Shown: positions 59,737-64,000 of the stretch, piece by piece | Position numbering within the stretch: the first letter of the stretch is position 1 | How the letters are laid out: the number at the start of each line of letters is the position of its first letter | Origin: Actinoplanes ianthinogenes | Lineage (GTDB): Bacteria; Actinomycetota; Actinomycetes; Mycobacteriales; Micromonosporaceae | Assembly: GCF_018324205.1 (NCBI RefSeq) | Contig: NZ_AP023356.1 | Coordinates: forward strand, 5,810,001 to 5,874,000 | Reading direction: 5' to 3' | DNA: 64,000 nt | The notes under the pieces: model-generated | Told to the model about the DNA's origin: nothing | What the model saw: the letters and a program-made list of their open reading frames with translations, nothing else | The model's database searches: none | Program-made: the position numbers and the translations under genes

Positions 59737-61317
59737 CTAGTCGCCGTGGTGCTCGACGGTGAAGACGGCCCGGTCCCCGCGTTCGGACTTCCCGGCGCGG
59801 ATCACGTAGTCCCCGCGCCACCTGCCGTTCTGCCCAGTCAGCATCCGTCCGAGCACGACGGCGTTGGGCAGCTTGCCGGTCGGGGTGGTGATGAACTGCC
59901 CGTCCCACGGATCGCTGACATCTCCGCCGATGACGACCGGTTCGGCGCCACGGCGTAGCTCGGCGGCGGTCATCGGCGTGGTGCCGTAGCGCTCGTGCCA
60001 GCAGGACAGGAACCCGCGCCAGCGGGTTTCGTCTTCATCGACTCCCCGCACGTCGGCGATGTTGGTCAGGAATCCCTCGATCCCATGGTGGGCCAGGAAC
60101 CCGCCGAGCGCCTGTGCCCACGGCGTGAACTGGCGCATGGACACTCCGATCGCCCGAGGTGCGCCGGCCCGCGTCCAGTCAAGCACCAGCACGAGCAGGT
60201 GCCACAGCACGGTGAGCTGATTGGCCGGGACGGTGATCCACTGATCGAGGTGCGGGATGCCGAACCCGGACTGATCACGCGATTCCGGTCGGGGCATGTT
60301 TGGATCGAGGTGCACCCGGACGGTGCGGGAGGCCATGTCCCCGCCGACCTGCAAGTTGTTACCGGTGGCCATCCACAGCCGGTCGTTGACCGTGGCCACG
60401 TTGCGCGACGCGCCGAGCTGGCGATCCGACCACACACCGGAAGTGACCAACTGGGCGAGCACCGCGGAGTCGATGACAGTGCCCTCGGCCAGGTTGTCCC
60501 AGATGACCACGCCGACCTGCTCGGCCAGCACCGCCGTGATGCTCTTGCGCAACTCCTCCTCGGCGTATGCCCACGGCATGACCCGCTGCCCGTAGAGCAT
60601 CCCCGGCCCGGCGGTCAAGATTGTTTTGCCGGAGGCGGGCATGGTCGCGTCGATCAGCGCGAACGGGGTCAGGCTGCGGGTGAAGTGCCGCAGGATCGGC
60701 GTGGCCAGCAGCGCGATGTAGTTCGCCCGGTCCGCCTTGCCCGACCACGGGAAGTCTCGCAGGAACCTGTCGAGCAGGAACGTGCGCGCGGTGGCGACCT
60801 GCTCGCCGGTCGGCGTCTCGGGTACCGGTGGCAGGTCGACCTTGGAGGCCAGGTAGAGGCCGGTCGCCGGGTCGTAGCCGGGGGCCTGCAACAGGGTGCC
60901 GTCGCGGCGCAGGACAGGTGCGCCGATGATGCCGCGCAGCGCGGGCACGTTGGGCCAGGTCTTGCCGGTCAGCACGGCGGCCAGCACCTCGCGCGGCGGG
61001 GTGCACTCTTCGTCGTAGGTCTCCACTTCCCCCTCTGCGTTCTTGCGGACCTTCTTGCGGTAGACGTGCGCGTGCTCGGCGAGCAGCCCGGCCAGCCCGG
61101 CGGGCTGGATGACGCTGGCGTTGACCGGCAGCGGGGAGTCTTCGTCGGCCGCGCCGGTCAGCCCGCCGGACACGGTCTCCATGTGCACCAGGGCGCCGCC
61201 GGACACGTACGTGTCGGGCAGCAGGCCGGTGGTCAGCTCGCGTTTGAGGGTGCGGATCGTTTCGGGGCCGGTGCCGACCTTCACCCGGCGCGGCTCGGCC
61301 GTCTCGTTGCCGGTCAT
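59737..61317 (-). CDS. AICE replication helicase/ATPase
   Basis: 526 residues from ATG 61317, overlapping the prim-pol stop as ATGA. ATPase core: Walker A-like LIDATMPASGKTILT (Ala replaces the first Gly), Walker B-like VGVVIWDNLAEG, and sensor/Arg-finger region RLWMATGNNLQVGGDMASRTVRVHLDP. A C-terminal winged-helix-like region (TTPTGKLPNAVVLGRML) follows. Coupled to the prim-pol, it supplies the unwinding half of a split RepSA-like replicase: in many plasmids these two domains are fused. Probably works at the adjacent iteron region. Confidence 0.83.
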   Translation of the reverse strand: MTGNETAEPRRVKVGTGPETIRTLKRELTTGLLPDTYVSGGALVHMETVSGGLTGAADEDSPLPVNASVIQPAGLAGLLAEHAHVYRKKVRKNAEGEVETYDEECTPPREVLAAVLTGKTWPNVPALRGIIGAPVLRRDGTLLQAPGYDPATGLYLASKVDLPPVPETPTGEQVATARTFLLDRFLRDFPWSGKADRANYIALLATPILRHFTRSLTPFALIDATMPASGKTILTAGPGMLYGQRVMPWAYAEEELRKSITAVLAEQVGVVIWDNLAEGTVIDSAVLAQLVTSGVWSDRQLGASRNVATVNDRLWMATGNNLQVGGDMASRTVRVHLDPNMPRPESRDQSGFGIPHLDQWITVPANQLTVLWHLLVLVLDWTRAGAPRAIGVSMRQFTPWAQALGGFLAHHGIEGFLTNIADVRGVDEDETRWRGFLSCWHERYGTTPMTAAELRRGAEPVVIGGDVSDPWDGQFITTPTGKLPNAVVLGRMLTGQNGRWRGDYVIRAGKSERGDRAVFTVEHHGD

Positions 61318-62270
61318 GCCACCCTCCTCGGGCTGCGTGCCCCGGCGAGCAGCCCGGAGCGGATTGTGCGGGCGGTCTCGCGCTCGGATAAGCCGATCGC
61401 GTGGGCGGTCGGGGTCAGCGCCTCGGTCACCTCGGCGTCGGTCAGCGCCCCGCCGGCGGCGAGCTGCCCGAGCGAGCACGCAGCGACGTAGAGCGCGAAG
61501 TTGCGGCCGCCGGGCCGCGCTGCGGCGAGCCGGTCGAGCGTCTTGCCGACAGCGGCTCGCACGTACGCACTCCGCCGAAATGCGGAGAAATCGCCCAGTA
61601 CCTTGCGCGGGTTGATCGGCTCGGCCGGGCGGAGCAGCCCGGCGATCCAGCCGGGTAACTCGCGTACCGGCAAGTCGTGCAGTACCCGGTACGCCCGGCC
61701 GCCGGCGGTCGAGCCTGCAGCGACGACGTAGCCGCCGTGCGCCCGGGTGTCGATCAGCCAGCCGAGTCCGCCCCGGTCGCCTTGGGTGTTGCGCAGCGGC
61801 TCACCGGCTGGGTGTTGGAAGTACAGGTGTTGGCCGCCGTTGCCGGTGGCCACGGTGAACGTGTCGTCGGGCACGTCCTGGCCGTGCCGGTGGCACAGGT
61901 CGGTGAACACCTGCAAGCCGTGCCGGTACCCGTCGTGACCGTCCGGCACGTCGGCGCCGGGCTTGCGCACGTCGAGATCGATCACCACAAGGCCGGCGGG
62001 TCCGCAGGCAATGCCGACGTTGTAGGGCGTGAACGACCACGCGCGGCCGATGCGGCGCGGGTCGCAGGTCGCGCGGGCCTCCCAGCCGGTGTGCCCGGCG
62101 CGGCAGCGCGGATCGGTGCGGGTGCATCGGTCCGTGCCGTGGTCGGGGAAGGCGGGTTTTTTCGGGTGATCCGGGTCGTGGGGCCGGTTGTCGGGACGGA
62201 GCGGGAAGACGTGCCACCCTCGGCCGGCGTGGCCGAGCGCGGCGGCCCGCAAGGGGCCAGGGTCGAGCAT
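61314..62270 (-). CDS. AICE bifunctional primase/polymerase (prim-pol)
   Basis: 318 residues; ATG 62270 after AGGAGG. Prim-pol blocks: RGWHVFPLRPDNRPHDPDHPKKPAF (N-terminal), C49, C56, H60 (RCTRTDPRCRAGH), VVIDLDVRKP with D98 and D100, ATGNGGQHLYF with H148, LIDTRAHGGYVVAAGS, and the C-terminal RETARTIRSGL. Primer and DNA synthesis for the element's own replication, together with the coupled helicase. Confidence 0.92.
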   Translation of the reverse strand: MLDPGPLRAAALGHAGRGWHVFPLRPDNRPHDPDHPKKPAFPDHGTDRCTRTDPRCRAGHTGWEARATCDPRRIGRAWSFTPYNVGIACGPAGLVVIDLDVRKPGADVPDGHDGYRHGLQVFTDLCHRHGQDVPDDTFTVATGNGGQHLYFQHPAGEPLRNTQGDRGGLGWLIDTRAHGGYVVAAGSTAGGRAYRVLHDLPVRELPGWIAGLLRPAEPINPRKVLGDFSAFRRSAYVRAAVGKTLDRLAAARPGGRNFALYVAACSLGQLAAGGALTDAEVTEALTPTAHAIGLSERETARTIRSGLLAGARSPRRVA

Positions 62271-62629
62271 GGGGAGCCTCCTAGATCGGGGCGGGCAGCG
62301 GGCGGCCAGGGCGGTGCCTGGCCGGGGTAGCGGGAGCTGAGATCAAGCCGGCGGGCGACACGCCGGGCGCGTTCCTCGGCGCTGATCGCTGGGGCGGCCG
62401 GACAGGCGTACACGTCGTGCACCCATCCGAGGTGCGCGGCGTGCTGACCGGAGTCGGTCGGGCCGTTCGCGCCGCAGGCCAGGCACCTCCACAGGAACAC
62501 CCGCCGATCGGCGGGCGGCTGTGCAGCGGGGTCGCATCCGGGGTGGCTGGTGTGCCGGCCCGCGACGGCGGCCGGGTGAAGCGGGCTGCCGCAGCCGGCT
62601 GCGCAGACCAGCGAGGCCGGGCCGGTCAT
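61982..62629 (-). CDS. Cys/His-rich small protein of the element; 3' extent uncertain
   Basis: ATG 62629 overlaps the upstream stop (TGATG). The first 120 residues contain zinc-binding-like pairs: SLVCAAGCGSPLHP, HPGCDPAAQ, LWRCLACGANGPTDSGQHAAHLGWVHDVYACP. Codon bias is good to about 62285. The frame then runs through the start of the prim-pol gene for 289 bases and only stops at 61982, where composition becomes Pro/Thr/Arg-rich. Such a long overlap is suspicious: a frameshift or a different true 3' end near 62280 is possible. Family not recognised. Confidence 0.45.
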   Translation of the reverse strand: MTGPASLVCAAGCGSPLHPAAVAGRHTSHPGCDPAAQPPADRRVFLWRCLACGANGPTDSGQHAAHLGWVHDVYACPAAPAISAEERARRVARRLDLSSRYPGQAPPWPPAARPDLGGSPCSTLAPCGPPRSATPAEGGTSSRSVPTTGPTTRITRKNPPSPTTARTDAPAPIRAAAPGTPAGRPARPATRAASAARGRSRPTTSALPADPPALW

Positions 62630-62970
62630 CAGGCGGCCTGACGGCCGATCGCCCACCGGTCGGTGCGGCGGGCCAGCGCGGACGGCATGATCGCGGCGAC
62701 GGCGGTCAGCAGCTCACGGCACAGGTGCAACGCGGTCCCGAGCTGCTCCCGCGCGGCCGACTCGGAGCGGGAGAGCGGGACACGGATGCGGATCTCGGCG
62801 TAGTCGACATCGGCCGCGCGGACGCGGGTGATGATCGCCCGGCCGCCGGCTGCGTCGGCGATGATGTCGGCCGACCGGTGCTCGTTGACCCCGCAGCGGT
62901 GATCACGGGTGCACCAGTCGGTGTGCGGCGTCTCGACCCGCCGGAAGCGGGCCACGGTCCGCGCTCTCAC
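62629..62970 (-). CDS. Small element-encoded protein with Cys-x5-Cys motif
   Basis: 113 residues from GTG 62970, overlapping the upstream stop (GTGA). TPHTDWCTRDHRCGVNEHRSAD is a short metal-site-like block seen in actinobacterial small proteins of the DUF6907 kind; the remainder (DYAEIRIRVPLSRSESAAREQLGTALHLCRELLTAV) is an amphipathic strand/helix module. Common companion of AICE and plasmid replication genes; no activity known. Frames further upstream of the GTG are rejected as shadow. Confidence 0.65.
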   Translation of the reverse strand: MRARTVARFRRVETPHTDWCTRDHRCGVNEHRSADIIADAAGGRAIITRVRAADVDYAEIRIRVPLSRSESAAREQLGTALHLCRELLTAVAAIMPSALARRTDRWAIGRQAA

Positions 62971-63215
62971 CGCGCGTCCCGGTAGCGGCGCGAAAGCTGG
63001 TTGTAGATCCAGCGCCCGGCCCGCAGTCGCCGCCCGGTGCCGGTGCAGCGGCGGCAGAGCCGGAACGCGCGGCCGGACGGTGAGCGTCGTTTGCCGTCTC
63101 CGCCGCACTTGCGGCAGGAGCGGAACGGCCAAACCCAGCACGCGAAAGCGTAGCAGAGAGTGATAACGATCAAGGCGGCGAGCAGGCCGATAGCGGCCGT
63201 GAGCTGGGGGTTCAA
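62967..63215 (-). CDS. Small membrane protein with zinc-ribbon tail
   Basis: 82 residues from TTG 63215, preceded by GGGAGG. One transmembrane helix (LTAAIGLLAALIVITLCYAFACWVW) then a zinc ribbon of two Cys-x2-Cys knuckles (CRKCGGDGKRRSP and CRRCTGTGRRLR), like the DnaJ central knuckles. Short membrane proteins accompany spread (spd) genes of actinobacterial conjugative plasmids, so a role in transfer or intramycelial spread is possible. Confidence 0.65.
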   Translation of the reverse strand: MNPQLTAAIGLLAALIVITLCYAFACWVWPFRSCRKCGGDGKRRSPSGRAFRLCRRCTGTGRRLRAGRWIYNQLSRRYRDAR

Positions 63216-63282
63216 AACAGCCTCCCGAGCCGTTTTCAGGGCATGAAGGGGTGTGAGCTGCTATCCGCTAACCGGCAGCTCA

Positions 63283-63294
63283 TGATCTAGATCA
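63283..63294. promoter_or_regulatory. 12-bp palindrome upstream of the small-gene operon
   Basis: TGATCTAGATCA is a perfect palindrome about 70 bases upstream of the TTG at 63215; a possible operator for the small-gene/replication operon. Confidence 0.4.
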
Positions 63295-63309
63295 GGTGCT
63301 AGCAGGGCT

Positions 63310-63343
63310 GCTTGCGCAAGCAGGTCGTGCCGCTTGCGCAAGC
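63310..63343. repeat. Two perfect 12-bp palindromes GCTTGCGCAAGC, 22 bp apart
   Basis: Copies at 63310-63321 and 63332-63343, centre to centre 22 bases (two helical turns), directly downstream of the translocase stop at 63357. Paired palindromes here could be a repressor operator or a TraB-type recognition (clt-like) site, which in Streptomyces plasmids lies at the 3' end of the tra gene. Confidence 0.8.
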
Positions 63344-63356
63344 AGCCTCAGCGCGG

Positions 63357-64000
63357 TCAGTTGCCGCTCTGGTTTCGCTTACGCTCCGTGGCCTTGGTGA
63401 GGATGTCGGCGTGCGCCGGGCCGCGCCGGTTGACCACCTTGCCGTCGATGCGTCGGCTGATCTGAGCGACCTTGATCCCGTACGGCTTGCCGGACAGCAT
63501 CGCGGTGAGCTGAGCCGGTTTCCAGCCGCCGTAGATCTCCGGTCGCAGCTCGGCTAGGTGCTCGATCAGCGTCTCGTTCCACACGCTCGCCTCATCGCCC
63601 GGCCAGATCTGCAACAGGTCGGCGAGCAGGTCGTGCTGCGGCGCTACCTCCCGGTCCTCCGGGAAGGTCGGCACGTTGCCGGCGGCGGTGCGCAGGGCGA
63701 TGGCGCGGGCCACGATCTTTGCGGCGGCGGTCGTGTCGACGTAGTACGACCGGACCGACTGGACCTTGCCGAAGCCCCGCAGGACACCCCATCCGGCTTC
63801 TTTGACCGGCTCGAACACCGTGGCGCGGTAGCCGAGCTTGTATGCCGACGTTCCCAGGATCATGTCGTTCGCGGTCTGGTCGGCCACGGACAGGCAGAAC
63901 CGGGAGTTGACGTTGCGGGTGATGCCGGTCGGCAGGCTGTCCTTGTCCGGGATCTGGGTGCCGATCAGGATGATGATCCCGAGCGCCCGGCCGAGCTTGA
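63357..64000 (-). CDS. FtsK/SpoIIIE-type DNA translocase (Tra), C-terminal part
   Basis: The frame is open to the window edge, so the N-terminus and Walker A are outside. The visible segment begins near GRALGIIILIGTQIPDKDS, continues PTGITRNVNSRFCLSVADQTANDMILGTSAYKLGY, the end of an FtsK motor domain (TQ-x-PD, the N-x3-RF block, and D-x3-LG), then a C-terminal region of about 150 residues (ISRRIDGKVVNRRGPAHADILTKATER) that may be a winged-helix recognition domain. In AICEs this motor moves double-stranded DNA to the recipient as a hexamer. Confidence 0.85.
   Translation of the reverse strand, partial: KLGRALGIIILIGTQIPDKDSLPTGITRNVNSRFCLSVADQTANDMILGTSAYKLGYRATVFEPVKEAGWGVLRGFGKVQSVRSYYVDTTAAAKIVARAIALRTAAGNVPTFPEDREVAPQHDLLADLLQIWPGDEASVWNETLIEHLAELRPEIYGGWKPAQLTAMLSGKPYGIKVAQISRRIDGKVVNRRGPAHADILTKATERKRNQSGN

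Larger units (their letters stand above)
57345..64000. mobile_element. Actinomycete integrative and conjugative element (AICE), left part; continues beyond window
   Basis: Inserted at the 3' end of tRNA-His. Contents in order: tyrosine integrase, excisionase, iteron/inverted-repeat region, replication helicase, prim-pol, a Cys/His-rich small protein, two coupled small genes, paired palindromes and an FtsK/Tra-type DNA translocase. Integration, autonomous replication and FtsK-type double-strand DNA transfer modules are the hallmarks of AICEs such as pSAM2. All genes point towards the tRNA. The exact left boundary and the right att site are not determined here. Confidence 0.85.

Overview
The window is high-GC actinobacterial chromosome. 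It shows strong GC preference at third codon positions, frequent GTG/TTG starts, ATGA/GTGA/TTGA start-stop overlaps, a mycothiol-dependent formaldehyde dehydrogenase, and a gene block collinear with M. tuberculosis Rv1330c-Rv1341. Gene content and style suggest Micromonosporaceae (Actinoplanes-like). That assignment is inference, not a database result.

Layout. 1-9540: the tail of a protein with a cysteine cluster plus a partner of unknown function, a GAF/PP2C phosphatase, and a same-strand set of SF1 helicase, T4-beta-like protein and solo primase-polymerase (7338 down to 4144). 9540-11110: repeat-rich spacer and a short-chain dehydrogenase. 11111-15520: a 1469-residue SF1 helicase with a C-terminal Vsr/DUF559-type nuclease. 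15850-25250: c-di-GMP phosphodiesterase, MarR regulator with mycothiol-dependent formaldehyde dehydrogenase, a glycosidase, a LigD-like protein whose ligase lysine is lost, an FAD monooxygenase and ctaD. 25400-28680: MFS transporter, a nine-unit 66-bp tandem array, and a small exported repeat protein.

28680-37440 is a conserved core block. It holds NAD salvage (pncB-pncA), divergent from clpS-DUF2017 and the CysO sulfur-carrier pathway (mec-cysO-cysM), followed by an Rv1339-like hydrolase, a glycosyltransferase, rph and rdgB. Two details stand out: a 25-codon ORF ending in Cys-Arg-Cys-Arg between mec and cysO, and a CysO with 12 residues beyond its Gly-Gly.

37440-57300 holds MFS/RpiR, HAD, MOSC, an expansin-like protein, tRNA-Leu(UAG), Bcp, SpeD and Asp23. 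It continues with a Septu-like ATPase/HNH pair (46049-44008), a MauE/DsbA-like/membrane-protein operon, sigC divergent from a CopC-CopD fusion, a 1494-residue largely disordered membrane protein, an AlkZ-type winged-helix protein, and oligoribonuclease.

From tRNA-His (57306) to the window end lies one end of an integrative element of the AICE type: integrase, excisionase, a 12-copy iteron region framed by a 25-bp perfect inverted repeat, a helicase plus primase-polymerase replication pair, small coupled genes, paired palindromes, and an FtsK/Tra-type translocase cut by the window edge. No CRISPR array or rRNA was seen.
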